This document shows positions 17,280 through 26,107 of a stretch of 64,000 bases of DNA, piece after piece. The notes under the pieces are model-generated. The model was not told the DNA's origin. It worked only from the letters and a program-made list of their open reading frames with translations, and ran no database searches. Positions within the stretch are counted from its first letter, which is position 1; each line of letters opens with the position of its first letter. This DNA comes from JAGQZY01 sp964588335. GTDB taxonomy: Bacteria; Bdellovibrionota; Bdellovibrionia; Bdellovibrionales; JAGQZY01. Location of the stretch: contig CAZPOV010000006.1 in the NCBI GenBank assembly GCA_964588335.1, positions 1 through 64,000 on the forward strand, in the 5' to 3' direction. The translations under genes and the position numbers were made by a program.

Positions 17280-19712
17280 TTATCGAATTTCCAGACCCAG
17301 CTTTTGACAGAGAGAGTTAACCACTTTATCCCGAATGCCGTTGATTTCCTCGTCCTTCAGGGTCTCTTTGTCGCTCTGGAAGCGCAAACGAAAGGCAATG
17401 GACTTTCGCCCAGCCGCCTTCAATTCCTTATCTTGGTAAATATCGAAAACTTCAAAATAATTTAAAAGAGGTCCGGCGGCCTTCTTGATCTCACTGCCCA
17501 TTTTATCAGCAGACAGAGTTTCGTCAGCCAAAAAGGCAATATCTCGCTCAACACTGGGAAATTTCGGAAGCGGTTTGAATTTCGGATCCCGCGGTTGTCG
17601 CATCATCAAAGCCTCAAAATTGAACTCCGCCCATGCCACTTCCGTGCGAATTTTAGTTTCGTCTCTTAAAGACGGATGCATGGTTCCCAAGACACCAATG
17701 TTCTTACCTTCATAAAAAAGTGTCACCGTCTGACTGGGATGAAACCCATCCGGACACTGGTCCATTGTTACCGCATCCCAACGCCAATTGCGCCCACCAA
17801 TACTTCGCAACAAGGCTTCCACTGTGCTTTTAAGTTCGAAGACCACTTGGTTTTTCTGAATCTTTTGCCATAACCCTTCGCTCTGTCCCCAAAACACAAA
17901 AGCCAAGCGATTCTCTTCTTTGAATGTGTCTCCATCTTTATGATGAGATGGGGCCATTTCAAAAAGACGACCGTAATCATTGCCATGATTGTAATTGTGC
18001 ACCAGGTTTTTAAACAGAGACGGAAGTAAGCTTTCTCGCATCACCGCCAAGTCTTCACTGATCGGATTGATCAGTGCAATCGGCGACGGTCCTCGCATCA
18101 ATCCCCATTGTTTATTGGGCTCTCCCCACACTTTCTGGTTTTGTCCTTTACCGATAAAGGCATAATTCAACGTTTGATCCAAACCCAGTCCCGTCAATAT
18201 TGCAGCCACCTTGTTGGTAAACTGAAACGAAAAGGTATGAGCACTGGGCTCACTGTCCAAAACCGGCAACCTTTCTTCAATTTGGTCATAGCCATTCAAA
18301 CGAGCAAATTCTTCAACAAGGTCCTCTTTGATTGAAAGATCCCAACGATAGGACGGAGGCGACACTAAAAATCCTTGATCTTTCTTAGCCACCCGACAAT
18401 TCAAGCGCGCCATCCAATTTTCAAAGGACGATTGGCTGACTTCGTAGCCCACGCGCTCACTGATGTAATCGGTGGTGACAAAGATATCATCACGCACAAC
18501 CGGTGCGGGGTAAATATCGATATGACCTTTTTGAATTTCACCACCAGCCACTTCTTGGATCAGAGCGGTGGCGCGGTTCATGGCATTCAAAGTCTGCTCC
18601 GGATCGACACCACGAGAGAAGCGATAACAGGCATCGGTCTCGATACCATGGGATCGTGAGGTTCGGCGCACTCCCTCAGCCACAAAAAACGCCGCTTCTA
18701 AAAAGATATCTTTTGTTGATGAGGACACACCGGTGTTTTTACCACCGACAACCCCAGCGATTCCCACTGACTTTTGACCGTCTTTGATCATCAAATCGTC
18801 GGAACTCATTTTTATTTCGGTGCCATCAAGACTGGTAAAGACTTCGTTCTCCTGAGCCTTTTCCACACGAATTGTGGCCTTTTCTAAATTATCAAAGTCG
18901 TAGGCATGCAAGGGCTGACCGTACTCAAACAAAACAAAGTTGGTGATATCAACCACGTTATTCACCGAGTTCACACCAATGCCAGTCAGCGCTTTCTGCA
19001 ACCAATCCGGGCTTGGTCCCACCTTAACACCACTGATCACTCGTCCACAAAATCTTGGGCAAGCTTCAGTGTCTTTCACCTCAACCTGAATCCAGTCGTC
19101 CACCGATTTGCCTTTTTCCTGAAAACTGGTTTCGGGAAACTGGGTGGGTCGATCCAGCAATGTCGAAAGTTCACGGGCCAGTCCGATGTGGCTCAAACAG
19201 TCCGCCCGGTTCGGCGTCACATTTAACTCGAAAATAATATCAGCGTCTTGATAGGCCTCAGCAAACGCTTGGCCCAACTTGTAGTCGCCAGCAAAGGTCA
19301 GAATACCATCGCTTTCTTCGCTCAGTCCGAGCTCCGATTCCGAGCACAGCATTCCAAACGATTCGACACCCCGAATTTTTGATTTCTTAATTTTAAAGTC
19401 ACCTGGCAGGACTGTACCGACGGTGGCCACAGCGACGTGATCCCCGGTTTTGTGATTTTTGGCTCCGCAAACAATCTGCAACGGCTCGGCCCCACCCACA
19501 TCCACTTTACAAAGCGTCAGCTTGTCGGCATCAGGATGTTTTCCCACATCTAAAAGTTTACCGACAACAACTCCGTCCCAGTTTTCTGCCGGATTGATAA
19601 GATCTTCGACTTCTAATCCGGCTTTGGTAAGCAGGTTGGAAAGTTCGGGAAGTTTTGATTTGTAATCTTTAAGGTCGATGTATCTGTTCAACCAGTTGAA
19701 TGAAATTTTCAT
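17280..19712 (-). CDS. pheT: phenylalanine-tRNA ligase beta subunit
   Basis: The 810-residue product has the full domain order of bacterial PheT: an N-terminal fold starting MKISFNWLNRYIDL, the EMAP-like OB tRNA-binding domain (about 40-150, KHPDADKLTLCKVDVGG), the B3/B4 editing region (about 210-380), the B5 domain (about 400-475), the catalytic-like core, and the C-terminal anticodon-binding FDX-ACB domain (about 715-810, FPSVERDIAFLADE). With PheS it forms the alpha2-beta2 enzyme that charges tRNA-Phe. Its ATG overlaps the pheS stop codon (ATGA), so translation is coupled. Confidence 0.97.
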   Translation of the reverse strand: MKISFNWLNRYIDLKDYKSKLPELSNLLTKAGLEVEDLINPAENWDGVVVGKLLDVGKHPDADKLTLCKVDVGGAEPLQIVCGAKNHKTGDHVAVATVGTVLPGDFKIKKSKIRGVESFGMLCSESELGLSEESDGILTFAGDYKLGQAFAEAYQDADIIFELNVTPNRADCLSHIGLARELSTLLDRPTQFPETSFQEKGKSVDDWIQVEVKDTEACPRFCGRVISGVKVGPSPDWLQKALTGIGVNSVNNVVDITNFVLFEYGQPLHAYDFDNLEKATIRVEKAQENEVFTSLDGTEIKMSSDDLMIKDGQKSVGIAGVVGGKNTGVSSSTKDIFLEAAFFVAEGVRRTSRSHGIETDACYRFSRGVDPEQTLNAMNRATALIQEVAGGEIQKGHIDIYPAPVVRDDIFVTTDYISERVGYEVSQSSFENWMARLNCRVAKKDQGFLVSPPSYRWDLSIKEDLVEEFARLNGYDQIEERLPVLDSEPSAHTFSFQFTNKVAAILTGLGLDQTLNYAFIGKGQNQKVWGEPNKQWGLMRGPSPIALINPISEDLAVMRESLLPSLFKNLVHNYNHGNDYGRLFEMAPSHHKDGDTFKEENRLAFVFWGQSEGLWQKIQKNQVVFELKSTVEALLRSIGGRNWRWDAVTMDQCPDGFHPSQTVTLFYEGKNIGVLGTMHPSLRDETKIRTEVAWAEFNFEALMMRQPRDPKFKPLPKFPSVERDIAFLADETLSADKMGSEIKKAAGPLLNYFEVFDIYQDKELKAAGRKSIAFRLRFQSDKETLKDEEINGIRDKVVNSLCQKLGLEIR

Positions 19713-20734
19713 AGTTCAAACTGCCTTAAAAAGCGTGTGTCGTTTTCAGTAAAAAGGCGAATATCGTTGATTCCGTATTTGATAATAGCCATGCGCTCAA
19801 TCCCAAAACCAAAAGCAAAACCTTGCCATTGTTCAGGATCTATCCCCGCCTGGCTCAGAACATTCGGGTGCACCAGACCGGAACCACCGATTTCAATCCA
19901 GCCGGTTTGACTGCACATCCGGCAACCATCGCCTTTGCACAGAGGGCAAGAACAATCGACTTCGGCGGAAGGTTCTGTGAACGGAAAAAAACTGGGGCGA
20001 AAGCGGGTTTTAATTTCAGGTCCAAAAAATTCTTTTACAAAAAACGAAATGGTTCCTTTTAAATCAGCCATCGAAACTTTCTTATCAACAAGTAAGGCTT
20101 CGATTTGATGAAAATTCGGTGAATGAGAGGCATCGCTATCGCACCGAAAAACTCCACCAGGCGCTAGCACGCGAATCGGCGGCTTCTCATTTTCCATGGT
20201 GTGAATCTGCACCGGACTGGTGTGGGTGCGCAGAACAAAACCGCCTTCGACATAGAAGGTGTCTTGCATGTCCCGAGCCGGGTGGTTTTCTGGGATATTG
20301 AGGGCTGTAAAATTGTAATGGTCATTCTCGATCATTGGACCCGAGCGAACCGAAAAACCGATGCGACTGAGGATATCAACAATTTCATTGATCACTCGAG
20401 GCACCGGATGGGCGGCGCCCTGCTGCCGATCGGGACCGGGAAGGGACAGGTCCAAAACCTCATTTTTTAACTTTTCGTTGAGCTCTTTTTTCTTCAGCTG
20501 GCTTTCGATCTTTGCATACTGATCCTGTAAAGCGGAGCGGACTTCGTTGACCTTTTGACCAAACTGGGGGCGTTCTTCCTTAGGTAAAGTCCCCACCTCG
20601 CGCATCAGGAGGGACAGGCTACCCTGTTTGCCAAAAAATTGCACTTTCACCTGATAGAGCCCGTCGCTGGTTTGAGCCCCATCGATAGCTTTTTCAGCAT
20701 CTTCTTTGATCTTTTCCAACTTTTCTATTAGCAT
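19709..20734 (-). CDS. pheS: phenylalanine-tRNA ligase alpha subunit
   Basis: The start at ATG 20734 (MLIEKLEKIKEDAEKAI) matches the family's N-terminal coiled coil; the frame is open upstream but that extension has no family counterpart. The 341-residue product holds the class II synthetase motifs: motif 2 around VFRCDSDASHSPNFHQIEAL and motif 3 in FGFGIERMAIIKYG, with the PheS-typical cysteine-containing insert CPLCKGDGCRMC. It binds ATP and phenylalanine. It is first in the pheS-pheT-ihfA-merR run and is only 39 bases from the divergent rsmG start, so the promoters must overlap the genes or lie in that very short space. Confidence 0.96.
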   Translation of the reverse strand: MLIEKLEKIKEDAEKAIDGAQTSDGLYQVKVQFFGKQGSLSLLMREVGTLPKEERPQFGQKVNEVRSALQDQYAKIESQLKKKELNEKLKNEVLDLSLPGPDRQQGAAHPVPRVINEIVDILSRIGFSVRSGPMIENDHYNFTALNIPENHPARDMQDTFYVEGGFVLRTHTSPVQIHTMENEKPPIRVLAPGGVFRCDSDASHSPNFHQIEALLVDKKVSMADLKGTISFFVKEFFGPEIKTRFRPSFFPFTEPSAEVDCSCPLCKGDGCRMCSQTGWIEIGGSGLVHPNVLSQAGIDPEQWQGFAFGFGIERMAIIKYGINDIRLFTENDTRFLRQFEL

Positions 20735-20773
20735 GCGCCCATATTTCGCTATTTGATGAATATTTTCAACTGA

Positions 20774-21559
20774 TTGGTTAGTGGCGTGGCGCATAAAAAT
20801 GCAAGCAATTGGAGCCCTTACAAGGGCGATAAAAACGGCCCCAAAAAGGGTCGTCATAAAAAGCCGGTGCGAATTTTTAAATTCAACGAGGCCGACGATC
20901 GACTACAAGATCTTTTCTTCAACCACGGCTACGGCGACAAGATCGATCACGATACCCGTAAACTTTTTACAAAGTTTTACATCCTTCTTATGGAAAACCA
21001 GAAGAAAGACAACTTCACCCGCCTCACTTCCATTAAAGACGTGGCGATTCGTCACTTTATCGACTCGATCATCGTCAACAAACTCACGCCTTTAAAGTTT
21101 CCGCTTCTTGATATGGGAACCGGCCCAGGCTTTCCAGGCATTCCATTAAAGATCATCCTCGGTCCTGAAAAGAAAATCATCTTGGCCGAAGGCGTACAAA
21201 AGAGAGTCAACTTTTTGAAAAAGGTGCGCGACGAACTTCATTTAGAGAACTTGGATATCATCGGTCGCAACGTCAACGAAGAGTTTCTCTACCCGGTTGA
21301 GGGCGTTATCACTCGCGCCGTTGAGGACACCAGCAACACCATGAGCAATGTTATGAATTGCCTGCAAACCGGTGGCTGCATTTATTTGATGAAAGGCCCT
21401 AACGTTGACCCTGAAATCGAGGCGGCTATGAAAACTTGGGGCGATTACTTCAAACTTGAAAAAGACAAATCCTACAGTCTTCCCAACACACCTCATGAAC
21501 GACGACTTTTGGTTTTCCGAAAAACAAAACATCTTGAGGCCGCCCGTGCAAACGATTGA
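20774..21559 (+). CDS. rsmG: 16S rRNA m7G527 methyltransferase
   Basis: A 261-residue RsmG (GidB) protein. The SAM-binding motif is LLDMGTGPGFPGIPLKII (about residues 111-128), preceded by the family's DVAIRHFIDSIIV, and followed by an acidic loop (LAEGVQKRVNFLKKV) and ITRAVED. It methylates N7 of G527 in 16S rRNA using SAM. The start is uncertain: TTG 20774 or GTG 20786 both precede a basic, poorly conserved leader (GPKKGRHKKPVRIFKF) absent from the shorter E. coli protein (207 residues). It overlaps the next RNA methyltransferase gene. Confidence 0.92.
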   Translation: MVSGVAHKNASNWSPYKGDKNGPKKGRHKKPVRIFKFNEADDRLQDLFFNHGYGDKIDHDTRKLFTKFYILLMENQKKDNFTRLTSIKDVAIRHFIDSIIVNKLTPLKFPLLDMGTGPGFPGIPLKIILGPEKKIILAEGVQKRVNFLKKVRDELHLENLDIIGRNVNEEFLYPVEGVITRAVEDTSNTMSNVMNCLQTGGCIYLMKGPNVDPEIEAAMKTWGDYFKLEKDKSYSLPNTPHERRLLVFRKTKHLEAARAND

Positions 21560-22265
21560 AAGTTCGCAAAACCCGCTTTTTAAAAAGCTCCTCTCCCTGA
21601 CAAAAAACAAAGGCATCAAGCAAGAAGGACTGGCTTTGGTCAGTGGCGAGAAGATCACCCACGAAATTGCTCGTCTAACACTGCCTTCGTATTGGGTGGT
21701 GACCGAAGCTTTGAAGACCGCCGATCACGACGGGCCCCGTACGGTGGTGTTGAGTGACAAACTTTTTGCGCAATTGGATGTTTGCGGCACCCATTCTCCC
21801 CTTCTCTGTGTGGAAACTCCCAATGTGAAAAACTCGCAAGATGTGGATAGCACGAAGGCCGTACTTTACGCCGCCCTCAGTGACCCCACCAACCTAGGAG
21901 CCTTGATTCGGACCTGCGCCGCCTTTGACTGGCCACAGATTGTTCTTCTCAAAGAGTCGGCCAATCCCTATTTGCCCAAGGCCATCCGTGCCGCCAGCGG
22001 CACCTGTTTTGCCACCGCGCTTTTTGCCGGTCCCAGTATCGAACATCTGAAGGATCCTGAAGTCATTGCTCTCGATATGGACGGGCAAAAACTGAAACCT
22101 GGAATCATCAAAAACAATCTCAAACTGCTGGTGGGAGAAGAGGGACGAGGCGTGCCGAAAAGTTTTCCTGGCAAACGTGTGACAATTCCAATCTCAAACA
22201 AAGTGGAATCATTGAACGCCACGATTGCCACCAGTTTGTTGGTCTATGAGTGGAGCAAAACCTAA
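21546..22265 (+). CDS. TrmH/SpoU-family RNA 2'-O-methyltransferase
   Basis: The product has the three SPOUT motifs of the TrmH family: motif 1 DPTNLGALIRTCAAF (with Asn and Arg), motif 2 LLVGEEGRGVP, and motif 3 SNKVESLNATIATSLLVYEW. An N-terminal substrate-binding domain starts with the typical IESSQNPLFKKLLSL. Such enzymes methylate the 2'-OH of a ribose in rRNA or tRNA; the target nucleotide cannot be read from the sequence. I chose GTG 21546, inside the 3' end of rsmG, since it puts the start just before the conserved part; TTG 21534 or ATG 21498 are alternatives. The stop overlaps the next gene's ATG (TAATG), so this is a tight operon with rsmG and nupC. Confidence 0.85.
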   Translation: MQTIESSQNPLFKKLLSLTKNKGIKQEGLALVSGEKITHEIARLTLPSYWVVTEALKTADHDGPRTVVLSDKLFAQLDVCGTHSPLLCVETPNVKNSQDVDSTKAVLYAALSDPTNLGALIRTCAAFDWPQIVLLKESANPYLPKAIRAASGTCFATALFAGPSIEHLKDPEVIALDMDGQKLKPGIIKNNLKLLVGEEGRGVPKSFPGKRVTIPISNKVESLNATIATSLLVYEWSKT

Positions 22266-23497
22266 TGCTGCAAATTCAAAGCTTCGTGGGAATCTTTGTG
22301 TTCCTTGGTATCGCTTGGCTTTTTTCTAACAATAAAAAACGAGTGTCATGGAAAACGGTGGCCTCGGGGATTGTCTTTCAATTTTTACTGGCTCTAGCCG
22401 TATTGGGGGTGCCCGCTATGGGTTTTGACGGGCCTCTGCAGGGCTTTTTTCAAGGCGCCAACGATGTGATTTTGAAACTGCTTAGCTTTACAAAAGAAGG
22501 CAGTGGGTTTCTGTTGGGGGATCTTGTCAGCCAAGAAAAAAGCGGCTTTATTATCGTCTTTCAGATCTTACCGATCATCATTTTTCTGTCGTCTTTGATG
22601 ACCGTTCTCTACCATTTGGGTTTTATGCAATTGATCGTCAACGCTTTTGCCTGGGTTATGCAAAAAGTCCTTAACCTCAGTGGTGCGGAATCTTTAGCAG
22701 CCGCTGCCAACGTTTTTGTTGGTCAAACTGAGGCTCCTCTTATTGTGAAACCTTATTTAAAAAAAATGACCTCAAGTGAGCTTTTCTCACTAATGACCGG
22801 CGGCATGGCCACTATTGCTGGTTCAGTGATGGCCGCCTATGTCGGCCTTCTCAAAGATTTGATTCCCAATATCGGCGGGCACCTTTTAACAGCCAGTATT
22901 CTTTCGGCCCCCGCCGCCCTGGTGATTGCCAAAATCATGGTTCCCGAAACCGAGGTTCCCGAAACCTTGGGCCGTATTCCGAAAGACAAGACCAAAGAGC
23001 ACGTGAATATCATTGAAGCCGCCGCCAGTGGTGCCAGCGATGGCTTAAAACTGGCAGCCAATGTGGCCGCCATGCTACTTGCCTTTGTAGCCCTTATTGC
23101 CATGCTTGATGCCTTGATCACAACCCTGACTATGGATCACCTGACTCTTCCGATGATACTCAGTTGGCTGTTCACACCTTTCGCTTTTTTCCTTGGGCTC
23201 CCCGTAGAGGACCTTTCCGTGGCCGGCCTGTTGATTGGTAAAAAGGTTGTTTTTAACGAATTTATTGCCTACCTGGATTTAGCACAGATGAACGATTTAT
23301 CGCCGCGCACCGGTATTGTTTTATCCTATGCTTTGTGTGGTTTTGCCAATTTCTCTTCAATCGCCATTCAGATCGGAGGTATTGGCCCCATGATCCCTGA
23401 GCGCAAACGTGAGCTTGCTCAGTTTGGAATTCGATCGGTCATTGGTGGGAGTCTGGCGGCATTTATCACAGCCTCGATGGCCAGTCTCTTGATTTGA
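22265..23497 (+). CDS. concentrative nucleoside transporter (NupC/CNT)
   Basis: A 410-residue inner-membrane protein of the CNT family, which imports nucleosides with H+ or Na+. It carries the signature blocks GAESLAAAANVFVGQTEAPL (about 135-155), MTGGMATIAGSVMAAYVG and the C-terminal ALCGFANFSSIAIQIGGIG. About eight membrane helices plus two re-entrant loops are visible. The ATG at 22265 shares one base with the stop of the preceding methyltransferase gene. The length is that of E. coli NupC (400 residues). Cation and nucleoside specificity cannot be told. Confidence 0.93.
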   Translation: MLQIQSFVGIFVFLGIAWLFSNNKKRVSWKTVASGIVFQFLLALAVLGVPAMGFDGPLQGFFQGANDVILKLLSFTKEGSGFLLGDLVSQEKSGFIIVFQILPIIIFLSSLMTVLYHLGFMQLIVNAFAWVMQKVLNLSGAESLAAAANVFVGQTEAPLIVKPYLKKMTSSELFSLMTGGMATIAGSVMAAYVGLLKDLIPNIGGHLLTASILSAPAALVIAKIMVPETEVPETLGRIPKDKTKEHVNIIEAAASGASDGLKLAANVAAMLLAFVALIAMLDALITTLTMDHLTLPMILSWLFTPFAFFLGLPVEDLSVAGLLIGKKVVFNEFIAYLDLAQMNDLSPRTGIVLSYALCGFANFSSIAIQIGGIGPMIPERKRELAQFGIRSVIGGSLAAFITASMASLLI

Positions 23498-23524
23498 TCA
23501 CAACTCCCTCATAACATTACAGGC

Positions 23525-25978
23525 ATGCTTGAGAAACGAAGAGGGCTCCTGCCATTCTTATTCTTACTATCAGGACTGACAAGTCTGGTTTACGAGAGTC
23601 TTTGGATTCGCACACTCTCTATCGCTTTAGGAAGCACAACGCTTTCCATCAGCTTGGTTATCGGCTTGTTTTTTTTCGGACTGGCGATGGGAAGCTTCAT
23701 CGGCTCCCGCGTGGTTCCACGTTTATCAAGACCTCTGGTTTTTTATGGAGTGACCGAAGCCTTCATTGGAGTATACAGTTTTTTTCTTTTGTTTCTTTTA
23801 TTTAAAATTCCTGAGCTTCTAAACTTCATCAACAGCCTCACAACCAATCTTTCCTGGGTAAGCTTTATCAAACCGGCGTCGGTGTTTTTTCTGCTAACGC
23901 CTCCGACCTTGGCCATGGGTCTTACATTTCCGCTGTTGGTCGGTCTTTGTACCGACGCCAAACAAACTGTGAATCAAAATGTGTCGTTTCTTTATGGCCT
24001 AAATACATTAGGAGCTCTGATTGGAGCCTTCGCCACGGGCTTTTTTTTAATCCCGATGCTCGGACTTGTTGGCAGCAATGCTCTTATGGTTCTGATCAAC
24101 CTAGCCATTGCCGCTCTGATTTTCTTTAAGTTGAAAAGTTTTGAGTTTGAACGGTTCCGATTTTTAGATTTCCAGAGTCAAACCGGCTCGAAACAGACGT
24201 TGTCATTTTTCAAGAGATTCTTACTCTTCACGTCAACAATTATAGGAGTCGCAGCGATTGGTGCGGAGATCGTCTGGAACAAATACCTGACTTTATTTTT
24301 GGGAACCAACATCTTTGGCGTCAGCTTAACATTAAGTATCTTTCTCTTTGGAATCGCCACCGGATCTTTAATCTTAGCCCATGTAAAAATCCCGCAAAAG
24401 CCTTTGAACCTGTTGATCAGTTTGTTGTCTTTTGCCATCGTCATGACTTTACTGAGCACCAGTTTTTTAAACCAAGCGCCTTTGTTTGCGCAATCGCTGA
24501 TCGCAAACTTTGGTTGGAATCCTTTGTTTGCAAAAGGCAGTCTGGCAGCACTCATTCTGTTTCCGCCGACGGCTTTATTCGGCGCCCTGCTGCCGCTAAC
24601 AGTTCATATTATGAGCCATAAAAACAAATCCGAGGCAGCCACCATCAGTGGCTTGGTTTATGGCTGGAACACTCTTGGTGGCATCGCCGGAGCCATGGCC
24701 GTAGGCCTTTATTTAATTCCCCAGTTAGGCTCCTCCAGCAGCCTTGTGGTACTGTGTTGCCTCATGGGCCTCACTCTTGTCGGGCTTGTTCTGATTGGCT
24801 TGCAACAAGATCAATTTATCGTGGTCGGCCCCCTACAAATTGGCATCGTTTGCTTAGCATTGTTGTTCTCACCTTCGGTAAACTATCAAAGTCTGGTTCG
24901 CACCGCCGAGTTTTCCTATCGCAATCCAAAGGCTTCAAAGACCGAAATTGCCGATTATCTTGAAAAGACCCAGTATGACGTTCGCTATTGGGCTGAGGGA
25001 AAAAATGCCGTGGTCAGTCTTCATTACGACGTTGACGAGCAAGGCAAGATGGATCCACAGCGCTTGATTCTTAAGAGCAATGGTCTCAGTGAAAGTTTCT
25101 TTGACCTCAGCAACCCGGCGGTGGTTCCCAAGTATGAGGCACTGTTGGCTGTTGTTCCCTATCTCTATCAAAAGTCACCCAAAAAAGCCTTTGTGGTTGG
25201 TTATGGTGGTGGCTATACCACCGAACTCTTATCCAATTTCTCACTCGAAAAAATCGTGGTCGCTGAAATTGAAGAGAAGGTTCTTGAGGCCTCAGAGTAC
25301 GTCTACCTTGGAGACAACCCCCTTCTGCTTCGCCCCAATATTGACGTGCAAATTGAAGACGCTCGGTTTTTACTGAATGTTTCTCCACAAAATGATTTTG
25401 ATATTATTGCCTCTCAACCTTCCCACTCTTGGATGAGTGGCGTCGCTCACTTGTTCACCCAGGATTTTTTTAGGATAGTGAAATCGCGCCTGAAGGAGCA
25501 TGGAGTTTTTGCCCAGTGGCTGAATCTCTACAACATGGATCAGACGACACTCAAAAGCATCATTCACACCTTCTTTACCGAGTTCCCCCATGGCGCCTTG
25601 TTTACCCAAGAAGGAGACGATCAATTGATATTGTTGGGAAGCAAGAAGCCCTTGCAATTGCAATATTTGAAATTGCAAGAGTTGACCTCAGACCCTTACT
25701 GGCAGGAACGCTTAATCCATGTCCCCTTTGATTCGGAATTTGATTTCTTATCGAACTTTTCCATGGATCGAAGCAAAGCTATGGCTCTAAGCGCCGGAGC
25801 CCTTCTGAATTCGGATCGCAATGCCTTTGCCGAGGTTCGCCAAAGCCGCCTTTATTACGGCCAAGCTCCGACACCGCTTGGCTCTTTTATCGAAACACAT
25901 TTTCTGAGCACCGAACAAGAAATAAAAATGTTGCTAGAAAATGAAGTTCAGCGCACCCAAAAATCTTCTGTTCAATAA
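23525..25978 (+). CDS. membrane-fused spermidine-synthase-like protein
   Basis: The 817-residue product has about 12-14 membrane helices in the first 460 residues, beginning GLTSLVYESLWIRTLSIALG, the usual start of this family. A Rossmann-fold aminopropyltransferase-like domain follows (about 540-750): VVGYGGGYTTELL binds the nucleotide part of a SAM-type ligand, then VAEIEEKVLEAS and FDIIASQPSHSWMSGVAHLF. In true spermidine synthases the Asp after the DII stretch is catalytic; here it is Gln/Pro, as in other fused members, so polyamine synthesis is doubtful. The real reaction is unknown. It begins 27 bases after nupC and may be co-transcribed. Confidence 0.8.
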   Translation: MLEKRRGLLPFLFLLSGLTSLVYESLWIRTLSIALGSTTLSISLVIGLFFFGLAMGSFIGSRVVPRLSRPLVFYGVTEAFIGVYSFFLLFLLFKIPELLNFINSLTTNLSWVSFIKPASVFFLLTPPTLAMGLTFPLLVGLCTDAKQTVNQNVSFLYGLNTLGALIGAFATGFFLIPMLGLVGSNALMVLINLAIAALIFFKLKSFEFERFRFLDFQSQTGSKQTLSFFKRFLLFTSTIIGVAAIGAEIVWNKYLTLFLGTNIFGVSLTLSIFLFGIATGSLILAHVKIPQKPLNLLISLLSFAIVMTLLSTSFLNQAPLFAQSLIANFGWNPLFAKGSLAALILFPPTALFGALLPLTVHIMSHKNKSEAATISGLVYGWNTLGGIAGAMAVGLYLIPQLGSSSSLVVLCCLMGLTLVGLVLIGLQQDQFIVVGPLQIGIVCLALLFSPSVNYQSLVRTAEFSYRNPKASKTEIADYLEKTQYDVRYWAEGKNAVVSLHYDVDEQGKMDPQRLILKSNGLSESFFDLSNPAVVPKYEALLAVVPYLYQKSPKKAFVVGYGGGYTTELLSNFSLEKIVVAEIEEKVLEASEYVYLGDNPLLLRPNIDVQIEDARFLLNVSPQNDFDIIASQPSHSWMSGVAHLFTQDFFRIVKSRLKEHGVFAQWLNLYNMDQTTLKSIIHTFFTEFPHGALFTQEGDDQLILLGSKKPLQLQYLKLQELTSDPYWQERLIHVPFDSEFDFLSNFSMDRSKAMALSAGALLNSDRNAFAEVRQSRLYYGQAPTPLGSFIETHFLSTEQEIKMLLENEVQRTQKSSVQ

Positions 25979-26107
25979 ACCTCGCCAGTCCTTTGAAGAC
26001 GTTTCGAACATTTTCGTAGTACATCGTAAATAGTTTTTTCCAAAAGGGTCTGAGTTGTTTCGTATTTGCTCCGAACTCTGATTATTAACTGGAAAAATTT
26101 ATTGGCT

